Shown here: positions 1 through 6,426 of the stretch, piece after piece | Numbering within the stretch: the first letter of the stretch is position 1 | How the letters are laid out: each line of letters opens with the position of its first letter | Notes under the pieces: generated by a model | Seen by the model: only the letters and a program-made list of their open reading frames with translations | What the model was told of the DNA's origin: nothing | Databases searched by the model: none | Translations under genes and position numbers: made by a program | Assembly (NCBI GenBank): GCA_018899795.1 | Contig: JAHIHJ010000308.1 | Span: forward strand, 1-6,440 | From: Methanobacteriota archaeon | GTDB lineage: Archaea > Halobacteriota > Methanosarcinia > Methanosarcinales > Methanoperedenaceae | Length of the DNA: 6,440 bases | Direction of reading: 5' to 3'

Positions 1-180
1 ATAAGTGAGGTTAGAACGATTAAACCATTCCTGGATATAGAGGTTGATGGCGGTATTACGCCAGATACAATTAAATTAGTACATGATGCAGGAGCAAATA
101 TGTTCGTATCTGGATCATATATAATAAAATCAAATGATGCCAAACAAGCTATTGATACGTTAAGGAATTTGATAATATGA
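1..180 (+). CDS. RPE-like TIM-barrel epimerase, 3' fragment cut by window edge
   Basis: Frame 1 is open from the first base to a TGA at 178-180 and gives the last 59 residues of a ribulose-phosphate 3-epimerase family protein. The fragment carries the late-barrel motif IEVDGG, whose Asp is a catalytic and metal-binding residue in RPE. It also carries the phosphate-binding segment DAGANMFVSGSY, where canonical RPE has a similar AGA-x-x-x-VAGS. By hand alignment about 43 of 59 residues match the end of the RPE-like protein encoded on the other strand at 2694-3329, and the DNA shares a run of more than 20 identical bases around 86-109. The two are therefore paralogues in inverted orientation. 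The gene starts upstream of the window, so its N-terminal active-site residues cannot be judged. An alternative activity on another ketose phosphate is possible. Confidence 0.9.
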   Translation: MSEVRTIKPFLDIEVDGGITPDTIKLVHDAGANMFVSGSYIIKSNDAKQAIDTLRNLII

Positions 181-207
181 AAATTGAAATTAAGAGGATT
201 TGAGAAA

Positions 208-318
208 ATGATTATTAAAGTTAGTGTAGTGTCAAGAAATACTGCCCCCTTCATTCAACAACCTTTTTCCAATCCTGTAAAAACTTCTCCAGCCCAATAT
301 CCGTTAACGGATGCTTAA
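208..318 (+). other. Possible vestigial gene start (36-codon ORF)
   Basis: Downstream of the partial RPE-like gene an ATG at 208 is preceded by AGAGGATTTGAG, a credible ribosome binding site. The first ten or so codons (MIIKVSVVSRN) look like a normal protein beginning. The frame then runs into the 3' end of the transaldolase gene on the other strand and stops at 316-318. The later residues are only the antisense of that gene. This pattern fits a second gene of the + strand operon that lost its body at a rearrangement junction near 240-250, but it could also be a chance ORF. I do not recognise the protein start. Confidence 0.25.
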
Positions 319-901
319 ACATCTTTTCAATAACACCATAGGGAATAGTAGCAACATGTGCCCCTATTTTAGCAGATTCAATGACATGTAGCGGATGCCT
401 GACGCTTGCTACGATAATTTCCGTTTTAAAACCATATTTCTCATTCTCATATATCTGCACCAGATCTCGTATTATTTGCATCCCATCATGCCCGATATCA
501 TCCAATCTTCCAATAAATGGACTTACATAAGTCGCTCCCGCCTTGGCAGCCAATATTCCCTGGTTAACTGAAAAGACCAGCGTAACATTGGTCTTAATAC
601 CTTTTTCATTTAATATCTTGACAGCCTTTAATCCCTCAGGGATCATTGGTATCTTTATCACGATATTTTTCGACCACTTCGCCATATCAAGCGCTTCTTT
701 AACCATTCCTGTTGAATCAGTACTTATGACTTCTACGCTTATTGGACCATCAACTATGCTCAGGATCTGATTTACGATAGACTTAAAATCCTTTCCCTCT
801 TTTGCGACAAGCGTTGGATTTGTAGTTACACCATCAATAACTCCCCATTCATTAGCCGTCCCGATTTCTTCAATATTTGCTGTATCAATAAAAATCTTCA
901 T
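251..901 (-). CDS. tal: Transaldolase, short TalC/FSA-type
   Basis: A 216-residue protein of the normal length for the small, single-domain class I aldolases that include fructose-6-phosphate aldolase and TalC transaldolases. Transaldolase moves a dihydroxyacetone unit between sugar phosphates (sedoheptulose-7-P plus glyceraldehyde-3-P to erythrose-4-P plus fructose-6-P) in the cytoplasm. Visible landmarks are FIDTAN (D6), [13 protein letters not shown] at 24-36, the Schiff-base lysine K83 in VIKIPM, and the phosphate-binding R132 and R168 (SVRHP). Two positions separate the activities. E57 sits where the aldolase FsaA has Gln, and F129 (SPFIGR) sits where FsaA has Tyr. Both favour true transaldolase over fructose-6-phosphate aldolase. 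It is last in the operon. Its ATG overlaps the TGA of the transketolase C subunit by 4 bases (ATGA), and a GGTGAT ribosome binding site lies 5 bases before the start. Confidence 0.93.
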   Translation of the reverse strand: MKIFIDTANIEEIGTANEWGVIDGVTTNPTLVAKEGKDFKSIVNQILSIVDGPISVEVISTDSTGMVKEALDMAKWSKNIVIKIPMIPEGLKAVKILNEKGIKTNVTLVFSVNQGILAAKAGATYVSPFIGRLDDIGHDGMQIIRDLVQIYENEKYGFKTEIIVASVRHPLHVIESAKIGAHVATIPYGVIEKMFKHPLTDIGLEKFLQDWKKVVE

Positions 902-1836
902 TTTATATCACCAATAAGTTTTTTTGCATTTTTTAATATTTCAACATCATTCAACCCGAATTTATTTATCAAATAGTTATATTCACCTGACTCTCCAAAT
1001 CTGTCATTTACCCCCATTATCTTCATCGGTACAGGATAATTTTCAACAATGATCCCGGCAACAGCGCTGCCTAAGCCACCATAAATATTGTGTTCCTCTA
1101 TCGTTATTATGTGTCCGGTCTCTTTTGCAGATTTGATAATGCTGCTCTTATCTATCGGTTTGATCGTATGCACATTTAATACTCGTGTATTAATGTTCTC
1201 TTTTTTTAGCGTTTCCGATGCTTTGATTGCCTCTGATACCATAGTACCTGTTGCAATTATTGTCAGGTCATCTCCTTCCCGGATTTCAACTGCTTTACCG
1301 AATTCAAAATTATAATCATCAGTATTGACAGCCGGTGTACTTGATCTATTCATCCGGATATATGAAGGACCTTTACGATATACCTCATTGATTACAATTT
1401 TCTCGGCTTCAATAGCATCTACCGGATTCAATATACTCATATTCGGCAAACAGCGCATTAGTGCAATATCCTCAAGACATTGGTGAGAACCGCCATCTTT
1501 TGAATCGGTTAAACCGGAATGACTTCCCAATAATTTTACATTCAGGTTATCATGTGCAACAGTGTTCCTTATCTGTTCCCAGCCGCGCATCAAGAACATG
1601 GCGAATGTACCCGCAAAGGCAGTCTTCCCGCCAATAGCTAATCCTGCCGCTGTTCCTATCAAATTTTGTTCTGCACAGCCAACGTTAAAGAACCTGTTGG
1701 GGAATTTGTCAGCAAATTTTTTTGTTTGTGTAGAACCCGAAAGGTCAGCATCCAGAACAACGATATCCTTTTCTTTGTGACCCATATTCAGAAGGGTTAG
1801 CCCACATGCTTCTCTTGTAGACAGGAGATTATCCAT
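898..1836 (-). CDS. tkt: Transketolase, C-terminal subunit
   Basis: This 312-residue protein covers the pyrimidine-binding and C-terminal domains of transketolase, which transfers two-carbon ketol units between sugar phosphates using thiamine diphosphate. The Glu that activates the TPP pyrimidine is E56 in [24 protein letters not shown] at 28-36, [12 protein letters not shown] at 108-119 (with H118) and the conserved RMNRSSTP (R161) contribute to the substrate and cofactor pockets. The C-terminal domain runs from about 185 to the end. It needs the N-terminal subunit encoded just upstream, and the two genes overlap by one base (TAATG). A strong GGAGGA ribosome binding site (1846-1851) lies 9 bases before the ATG, inside the upstream gene. 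Split transketolases are common in archaea and some bacteria. A related two-gene architecture is used for D-apulose-4-phosphate (AptA/AptB), so the substrate is not certain. The 1-deoxyxylulose-5-phosphate synthase family is less likely because of the split and the neighbours. Confidence 0.93.
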   Translation of the reverse strand: MDNLLSTREACGLTLLNMGHKEKDIVVLDADLSGSTQTKKFADKFPNRFFNVGCAEQNLIGTAAGLAIGGKTAFAGTFAMFLMRGWEQIRNTVAHDNLNVKLLGSHSGLTDSKDGGSHQCLEDIALMRCLPNMSILNPVDAIEAEKIVINEVYRKGPSYIRMNRSSTPAVNTDDYNFEFGKAVEIREGDDLTIIATGTMVSEAIKASETLKKENINTRVLNVHTIKPIDKSSIIKSAKETGHIITIEEHNIYGGLGSAVAGIIVENYPVPMKIMGVNDRFGESGEYNYLINKFGLNDVEILKNAKKLIGDIK

Positions 1837-2657
1837 TATTTCAATTCCTCCAGAGCTCTTATCATTTCTTCATCTGTCGGGGCTTTGCCGTGGAAAGCGC
1901 ATTTCCCTTCCATAAATGAGACCCCTTTTCCTTTAAATGTATTTGCAATTATCACGGTTGGCTTTCCAATAATATTTTCAGTTTCTTTAAAAGCCTTTAT
2001 AATTTCTTCAATATTATTTCCGTCTATTTCAATGACATGCCAGCCAAACGATTCCCATTTCTTTGAAAAAGGTTCAAGACACATTATTTGTTCTGTTTGC
2101 CCGTCTATTTGAAGCCCATTCCGGTCAACTATTGCAACTAAATTATCCAGTTTATAATGGGCAGAAAGCATAGCGGCTTCCCATATTTGTCCTTCATCGC
2201 ACTCTCCATCACCCAACAACACAAAGACCTTTGATGATTTCTCATCCAACCTGGCAGCAAGAGCAATCCCATTCGCTGCTGAGAGGCCCTGCCCTAATGA
2301 ACCGGATGAAACTTCAACGCCTGATATGCTTGAATCGGGATGCCCCTGAAGGTATCCTTCGTTCTTCCTCAACGATTCCAATTTGCTAATTGGGAAATAA
2401 CCACTTTCAGCCAACGTGGCATATAATGCGGGGGCTGCATGTCCTTTTGATAAAATGAACCTGTCACGTTCGGCGTCTTTTTTTTGCGGATCATGTTTCA
2501 TCACATGGAAATATAATACCACAAGAATATCTGTGCATGATAAGGAACCACCCGGATGACCTGAACCGGCACAATGTACCATTTTTATTACATGTCTGCG
2601 GATAACAGTTGCTTTCTCTTTTAATTTCCTGATCTCGTCAGATTTCAAATCCTTCAT
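1836..2657 (-). CDS. tkt: Transketolase, N-terminal (TPP-binding) subunit
   Basis: A 273-residue protein equal to the diphosphate-binding domain of transketolase. The TPP/metal motif is clear: GDGECDEG at 149-156 and N180 in IVDRN, the usual GDG...N spacing. Active-site histidines are H34 in [10 protein letters not shown]73 in [11 protein letters not shown] and H256 in [27 protein letters not shown] at 105-124 is the substrate-side loop. The length is typical for the N subunit of split transketolases. It forms a complex with the C subunit encoded immediately downstream, together giving a complete enzyme that interconverts xylulose-5-P, ribose-5-P, sedoheptulose-7-P, erythrose-4-P, fructose-6-P and glyceraldehyde-3-P. 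The gap to the preceding RPE-like gene is 36 bases. The ribosome binding site is modest: GAAAGGT lies 14 bases before the ATG, with a weaker GAGTTGAT closer in. Confidence 0.94.
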   Translation of the reverse strand: MKDLKSDEIRKLKEKATVIRRHVIKMVHCAGSGHPGGSLSCTDILVVLYFHVMKHDPQKKDAERDRFILSKGHAAPALYATLAESGYFPISKLESLRKNEGYLQGHPDSSISGVEVSSGSLGQGLSAANGIALAARLDEKSSKVFVLLGDGECDEGQIWEAAMLSAHYKLDNLVAIVDRNGLQIDGQTEQIMCLEPFSKKWESFGWHVIEIDGNNIEEIIKAFKETENIIGKPTVIIANTFKGKGVSFMEGKCAFHGKAPTDEEMIRALEELK

Positions 2658-2693
2658 TGTATCAACTCTATACCTTTCAAATCTTCATATATC

Positions 2694-3329
2694 TTACTGT
2701 ATCAGCTTTTTTAATGAATCGATAGCTTCTTTAACGCCATCGGATTTTAATATATATGATCCTGAGACGAACATATTTGCTCCTGCATCATTTATTAATT
2801 TGATCGTATCAGGCGTAACGCCGCCGTCAACCTCGATATCCAGGTTAGGTTTTAACTTTCTTGCCTCACTTATTTTACTGAGGGTTCCAGGGAGGAATTT
2901 GCCTCCGTAGGATCCAGGATTAACGGTCATTATCAACAATTGGTCGATGTCATCCAGATAAGGTTTTACATTATGAACTGCCGTCTCAGGATTGATTGCA
3001 AACCCAATTTTTTTACCTTTGTTTTTTACAAACCTTATAATATCCTCAGGGTTTTGACATGATTCAAAATGAACAATGATAGTATCAACCTTCCACCAGT
3101 TTTTTTCAATCCATCCCACTGGATCAGTGATCATTAAATGGGCTTCGAAACAGATATTTCTCCCTGATACATCAAAATCGAAATAAAGGGAATTATTTGG
3201 AACAAAAGTTCCATCCATGATGTCAAGTTGAACTAATTCTGAATAACCTTCAACGTTTCTTAAATGTTCATCTAATTCTTTTTGCGTTCGTGCAATTATT
3301 GCGGGAATGATCATTTTTCTATTCTTCAT
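2694..3329 (-). CDS. Ribulose-phosphate 3-epimerase-like TIM-barrel protein with altered active site
   Basis: A 211-residue protein (from ATG 3329) of the RPE family, which epimerises C3 of ketose phosphates (ribulose-5-P to xylulose-5-P). Retained landmarks are D36 in LDIMDGTFVPN, H64 in EAHLMITDP, VNPG at 136-139, D168 in IEVDGG and the phosphate-binding SGSY. The two catalytic aspartates are thus present. Unusual points are that the first metal-binding His of the usual HxDxMD motif is Gln (Q34, in VQLDIMD), and the usual N-terminal PSILS is PAIIA, losing both serines. NPGFGG is NPGSYGG. Substrate or metal use may therefore differ from housekeeping RPE. Start choice: a GTG at 3335 and an ATG at 3314 are also in frame. 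I prefer ATG 3329 because GGTG lies 3 bases upstream, like the GGT spacing of the preceding gene. It is the second gene of the operon, 22 bases after the nucleotidyltransferase stop, and a paralogue ends at 180. Confidence 0.88.
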   Translation of the reverse strand: MKNRKMIIPAIIARTQKELDEHLRNVEGYSELVQLDIMDGTFVPNNSLYFDFDVSGRNICFEAHLMITDPVGWIEKNWWKVDTIIVHFESCQNPEDIIRFVKNKGKKIGFAINPETAVHNVKPYLDDIDQLLIMTVNPGSYGGKFLPGTLSKISEARKLKPNLDIEVDGGVTPDTIKLINDAGANMFVSGSYILKSDGVKEAIDSLKKLIQ

Positions 3330-3332
3330 ATG

Positions 3333-3336
3333 CACC
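3333..3336 (-). promoter_or_regulatory. Ribosome binding site deciding the RPE-like start
   Basis: Read on the minus strand, GGTG sits three bases before the ATG at 3329 and overlaps the alternative GTG start at 3335. The other candidate, AAGGT at 3348-3352, is 18 bases from this ATG and 12 from the GTG. The close GGTG is therefore the better partner, but the evidence is slight. Confidence 0.35.
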
Positions 3337-3351
3337 AGATCATATTTACCT

Positions 3352-4356
3352 TCAGAATTCTATTGAAGACGAATCCCCTATATTGAGGGAATTATGTTTC
3401 CCGTGCACACTTGCGTCATCTCCAACTATAGATCTCTGTAGATTGGCTTTTGATATATGGGAACGCGAACCTATCACGCTGTCCGAGATTATGCTGCTCT
3501 CGATGATCGTATCACTTGCTATGGACGCATGCGGTCCCACCACTGAATTAATGATCTTTACGTTGTCCCCAATAGCCACGGGCTGTATAACAACTGAATC
3601 TTTTATCTCATATACGTGGTCTATATCTTCTTTCTCATCCAGAAGCACACGGTTAGTCTCAAGAAGTGATTCATGATGCCCGCAATCGTACCAGCTTGAG
3701 ACCGGGAATGTCTTTAGCCTGTGACCCCTGTTCACCATCTCCTGCAGTGCATCCGTGAGCTGGTATTCCCCGCGCGTACGCGTATCTTTATTTATCATTT
3801 CCTCAAGTATAGAGAGGAGGGGCTTTGTTTCCCTGATGAAATATACGCCTGCTATACCCAGTTTCGAACGCGGGCGGGAGGGTTTTTCCTCCAGTTTCCT
3901 GATATATTTTCCTTCGAGTTCCACAATACCGTATTTTTTAGGATCGTCTACTTCACGCACACCAATAGAGCCTGAACAGTCGCCGTTATTTGTATGATGA
4001 TCGTAAAACTCTGAATACCCGGCTTTGAATATCATATCACCCAGAGCTATCATTATTTCCGAGTCGCCTATCTCATCCCTTGCAACATAAATGGAATGAC
4101 CGAGTCCCAGCTGTTCCTGCTGGTCGATATATTTTATATTGAAAATATTTGAATAATTCTTATCCACATATGACATGATCTGCTCTTTCTTGTAACCCAC
4201 TACCATTATTATCTCATCGGGCTTCACGTCCTTTATCCTGTCCAGTATATGTCCTATTATGGGTTTTCCTGCGATATACACCATTGGTTTTGGTTTTGTA
4301 TACGTATGCGGGAACAAGCGCTTGCCTGCACCTGCAGCCGGTATGATAACTTTCAT
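3352..4356 (-). CDS. Sugar-1-phosphate nucleotidyltransferase with C-terminal beta-helix
   Basis: A 334-residue protein that joins a sugar 1-phosphate to an NTP (UTP or dTTP are usual) to give an NDP-sugar and pyrophosphate. Residues 1 to about 240 are the Rossmann-like nucleotidyltransferase domain. They hold PAAGAGKRLFPHTYTKPKPM at 6-25 (the G-x-G-x-R-L...KPKPM signature), the Mg-binding D107 in IALGDMIF, EEKP at 156-159 for sugar binding, GEYQLTDALQEMV at 196-208, and WYDCGHHESLLETN at 222-235. Residues from about 247 onward show hexapeptide-like repeats (DSVVI, NSVVG, SSIIS, DSVIG, RSIVG), a left-handed beta-helix that in relatives drives oligomerisation, carries an acetyltransferase, or has no known catalysis. 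Glucose-1-phosphate uridylyl- or thymidylyltransferase is the likeliest class, but the sugar cannot be read from sequence. It is first in the operon. AAAGGT lies three bases before the ATG. Its G+C is visibly higher in places (32 of 60 at 3841-3900) than that of the divergent epimerase. Confidence 0.9.
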   Translation of the reverse strand: MKVIIPAAGAGKRLFPHTYTKPKPMVYIAGKPIIGHILDRIKDVKPDEIIMVVGYKKEQIMSYVDKNYSNIFNIKYIDQQEQLGLGHSIYVARDEIGDSEIMIALGDMIFKAGYSEFYDHHTNNGDCSGSIGVREVDDPKKYGIVELEGKYIRKLEEKPSRPRSKLGIAGVYFIRETKPLLSILEEMINKDTRTRGEYQLTDALQEMVNRGHRLKTFPVSSWYDCGHHESLLETNRVLLDEKEDIDHVYEIKDSVVIQPVAIGDNVKIINSVVGPHASIASDTIIESSIISDSVIGSRSHISKANLQRSIVGDDASVHGKHNSLNIGDSSSIEF

Positions 4357-4386
4357 ATTACCTTTAATAATTTCTATTATTCATTG

Positions 4387-4395
4387 ATTTTTAAA
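4387..4395 (-). promoter_or_regulatory. Putative TATA box for the five-gene operon
   Basis: On the minus strand TTTAAAAAT lies about 31 bases before the ATG at 4356, which would put an archaeal transcription start very close to the start codon with a short leader. No other box for the operon is evident, and the downstream genes are too tightly spaced for strong internal promoters. The call assumes an archaeal host. Confidence 0.4.
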
Positions 4396-4430
4396 CACTT
4401 ATTAGATGATCTATTGCTTAATGTTTTTGT

Positions 4431-4443
4431 CGAAAGATATATC
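4431..4443 (+). promoter_or_regulatory. Putative BRE/TATA promoter for the epimerase gene
   Basis: CGAAAG followed by ATATATC resembles a purine-rich BRE plus TATA box. It is centred about 50 bases before the ATG at 4490, which predicts a leader of roughly 25 bases holding the GAGAGGAT ribosome binding site. The same stretch also fits a bacterial promoter, TTGCTT at 4415-4420 and ATATAT at 4437-4442 with a 17-base spacer. The position is therefore better supported than the type. Confidence 0.4.
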
Positions 4444-4489
4444 TTTAGGGATAAACTGTAAAAGGTTGTTTCATTGAGAGGATAACAAT

Positions 4490-5395
4490 ATGAAAATATT
4501 AGTAACTGGTGGAGCTGGTTTCATAGGATCAAATTTAGTCGGAGAACTTGTTAGAGAAAATAGTGTAGTAATATTAGATAATCTTCATAGTGGGAGTTTA
4601 GAAAATCTTAAAGAAGTAAAAAATAAAATTGAAATTATCAAAGATTCCTGCAATAATATTTCCAATCTTAAACTCCCCGTGGTAGATATTATTTTTCATT
4701 TGGGTATACCATCTTCTTCTCCAATGTATAAGCAAAATCCTCTCCTTGTCGGAGAAGCTATCAACGGGACTATTAGTGTTTTTGAGTATGCAAAGAAAGT
4801 TAAAGCTAAAAAGGTCATTTTTGCATCTTCTTCATCACTTTATAATGGGAATCAACCTCCACATATTGAAAATATGGAAATAAGAGTAACGGATTATTAT
4901 ACTGAAGCAAGATTTTGTATTGAAAGAATAGCAAAACTTTATAATGTTCTTTATGGAGTAAAATCAGCTGGTTTGAGATTTTTTTCTGTTTATGGGCCGC
5001 ATGAAAAAGCAAAAGGCAACTATGCTAACATGGTATCTCAATTTTTATGGGAGATGAAAAAAGGTAAATCTCCAATTATTTATGGTGATGGAACACAGTC
5101 GCGTGACTTTGTGTTTGTAAAAGATGTAGTTAGAGCTTTAATACTAATAATGAACTTAGAAATAGAACACGAAATATATAATGTTGGAACAGGAATTTCG
5201 TATAGCTTTAATGATATTATACAGGTCTTGAATGACAAATTGAATACGAATATAAAGCCAACATATATTGAAATGCCGATAAAGAATTATGTTGACCGGA
5301 CGTTAGCAGATACAAGAAAAATTAAGAGTATTGGATACCAAACAGAATATTCTATCGAAAAAGGAATTGATGAGATAATATCTTCCAAAAATTAG
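4490..5395 (+). CDS. NAD-dependent sugar-nucleotide epimerase/dehydratase (extended SDR) with YxxxR
   Basis: A 301-residue extended short-chain dehydrogenase of the UDP-glucose 4-epimerase/dTDP-glucose dehydratase group, acting on an NDP-sugar with bound NAD. The N-terminus has the Rossmann motif G7-x-x-G10-x-x-G13 (TGGAGFIG) and D30 in ILDNLHSG for NAD ribose. Further landmarks are FHLG at 69-72 (usually FHLAA), FASSSSLY at 111-118 with the catalytic-serine region, RFFSVYGP at 163-170, GDGTQSRDFVFVKDV at 199-213 and YNVGTG at 230-235. The catalytic Tyr is Y137 but the YxxxK lysine is Arg (R141, codon 4910-4912). Spacing to the following Glu matches the family. GAGAGGAT (4476-4483) lies about 6 bases upstream of the ATG. 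It is transcribed away from the operon and is more AT-rich (18 G+C of 60 at 5101-5160), hinting at a separate origin. The exact sugar is unknown. 4-epimerase is a guess. Confidence 0.9.
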   Translation: MKILVTGGAGFIGSNLVGELVRENSVVILDNLHSGSLENLKEVKNKIEIIKDSCNNISNLKLPVVDIIFHLGIPSSSPMYKQNPLLVGEAINGTISVFEYAKKVKAKKVIFASSSSLYNGNQPPHIENMEIRVTDYYTEARFCIERIAKLYNVLYGVKSAGLRFFSVYGPHEKAKGNYANMVSQFLWEMKKGKSPIIYGDGTQSRDFVFVKDVVRALILIMNLEIEHEIYNVGTGISYSFNDIIQVLNDKLNTNIKPTYIEMPIKNYVDRTLADTRKIKSIGYQTEYSIEKGIDEIISSKN

Positions 5396-5400
5396 TTTTT
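5387..5400. terminator. Possible bidirectional oligo-T termination region
   Basis: The convergent genes ending at 5395 (+) and 5404 (-) are separated by only 8 bases. TTTTT at 5396-5400 follows the + strand stop, and AAAAA at 5387-5391 reads as TTTTT just past the minus-strand stop. Runs of T are enough for termination in archaea. I see no stable hairpin, which would be expected of a bacterial intrinsic terminator. Confidence 0.35.
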
Positions 5401-5403
5401 ACG

Positions 5404-6150
5404 CTACTTTTGATTTAGTAAAATGCAATGTTTGATTATATCAACAACGCCATCTCCATTCTCATAATCTGATACATAATTTACTATTTGTTTGACTTCA
5501 TTGGTAGCATTATTCGGTGCTGCTGAAAATCCTACATTTTTCAAAACAGGAAAATCTCCTTTAGTATCTCCAATCCCTGCAATTTCTTCCGGACCCATTT
5601 GCAGTTTTTCCAACAGAAATTGAAGGCCTGTGAACTTATCAATACCTTTTGGTGTTATATCTATAGCACTTGCCGAATGGGTAATATTCACATCAATACT
5701 ATGTCTTTCTAAAATATCTTGGACGATTTTAAAAAAATCATTTATTAATATATTTTGTGGGGGGTTAATGCTTATGACGAAATCTTTACCCCACTCAAAC
5801 TTCGCTTTGAAGTTAGTAATTATTTCTTCATGGATTATGTTTTTCGCCTCTGCCATCTGTTTTTTTGTTTGTGGAGTTATTAGAGGATGTAATTGATAAT
5901 CATCCTCTGCAGGATAATAAAGGCATGCACCGTTTTCACTTATAGCGGGTATATACCCTTCTATTGCCTGCATCATTGCTTCCACATATGGAAGTGATCT
6001 TCCGGTGCATAATGTTATTGGTGGAACTTGTTTTTGTTTTTTTGATTCGCGGTTATACTGCCTGATTGCTTTTAAAGCATCCAAATTAAGAGGTTTGCCT
6101 TTTCCAGGAGTTAAACAACCTTCAATGTCACAAACAATCAATTTTATCAT
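5404..6150 (-). CDS. HAD-superfamily (type IIB) sugar phosphatase-like protein
   Basis: A 248-residue HAD-IIB hydrolase. Members remove phosphate from small substrates such as phosphoglycolate, sucrose-6-phosphate or mannosyl-3-phosphoglycerate. Motif I is CDIEGCLTPG with nucleophile D8. Motif II is CTGR with T49. The motif III lysine is probably K172 (PKGIDK), and motif IV is GIGDTKGD with D195 and D199. The C2B cap lies between, about residues 80-165, and PNNATNEVK at 212-220 is the usual late HAD-IIB segment. The second Asp of the DxD motif, the normal general acid/base, is Glu (E10, codon 6121-6123). All other core motifs look intact, so an active or subgroup-specific enzyme is likelier than a dead one. 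The gene follows the small membrane protein by 27 bases on the same strand and converges on the epimerase. No good ribosome binding site is visible (GGATGG lies about 12 bases away). The substrate is unknown. A sugar phosphate from the adjacent pathway is a guess. Confidence 0.85.
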   Translation of the reverse strand: MIKLIVCDIEGCLTPGKGKPLNLDALKAIRQYNRESKKQKQVPPITLCTGRSLPYVEAMMQAIEGYIPAISENGACLYYPAEDDYQLHPLITPQTKKQMAEAKNIIHEEIITNFKAKFEWGKDFVISINPPQNILINDFFKIVQDILERHSIDVNITHSASAIDITPKGIDKFTGLQFLLEKLQMGPEEIAGIGDTKGDFPVLKNVGFSAAPNNATNEVKQIVNYVSDYENGDGVVDIIKHCILLNQK

Positions 6151-6177
6151 GGTCTTTAAATTCCATCCATTTTATTT

Positions 6178-6426
6178 CTATTTCGGTTTACGTCGTATTC
6201 TCCTAATAAGGCCATAACTGGCATAAAACTTTTTTCTTAAATAATCTGTTCCAATTAAAATTATTATAATGAAAATCATGATCAAAATTAAGAGTATTGC
6301 GAGATAGGTTTTAAAAACTTCCAACGGAAAAGGTAATATGTTAAACACAGCATAACTTATTGCCAATATACCAGCTGCTGCACCAAGTATGCTAATATAA
6401 GACAATATCTGTAAACTTGAAGTCAT
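6178..6426 (-). CDS. Small two-helix membrane protein, unknown function
   Basis: An 82-residue protein that I do not recognise. It has two hydrophobic segments, about residues 7-31 (ISILGAAAGILAISYAVF core) and 38-60 (an Ile/Leu-rich run ending at IGTDYL). A strongly basic tail follows (RKKF, then RRIRRKPK at the end), which by the positive-inside rule would be cytoplasmic, as would the N-terminus. The ATG at 6426 is preceded by GTGGTATT, an acceptable ribosome binding site. The frame stays open upstream to the window edge, so a longer protein cannot be excluded. It sits 27 bases before the HAD phosphatase and is probably co-transcribed with it. Small two-helix proteins of this kind occur next to glycosyltransferase genes in surface-polysaccharide loci, but nothing in the sequence shows such a role. 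Confidence 0.65.
   Translation of the reverse strand: MTSSLQILSYISILGAAAGILAISYAVFNILPFPLEVFKTYLAILLILIMIFIIIILIGTDYLRKKFYASYGLIRRIRRKPK

Noticed and set aside
223..245. GTGTAGTGTCAAGAAATAC recalls the terminal repeats of some insertion sequences.
   Set aside because: I found no matching inverted copy, target duplication or transposase fragment in the window.
2658..2693. Gap between the RPE-like and transketolase N genes as an internal promoter.
   Set aside because: At 36 bases it holds only a weak ribosome binding site and no convincing TATA or -10/-35 elements.
3773..3782. Ten-base perfect palindrome CGCGTACGCG.
   Set aside because: It lies inside the nucleotidyltransferase gene and comes from the Thr-Arg-Thr-Arg codons, so a regulatory role is not supported.
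3755..3997. Open + strand frames opposite the nucleotidyltransferase gene.
   Set aside because: They are antisense to strongly conserved motifs (EEKP, GEYQLTDA), have no ribosome binding site and resemble no protein.
4815..5012. Minus-strand 65-codon frame inside the epimerase gene.
   Set aside because: It is the shadow of conserved SDR motifs on the + strand and has low-complexity content.
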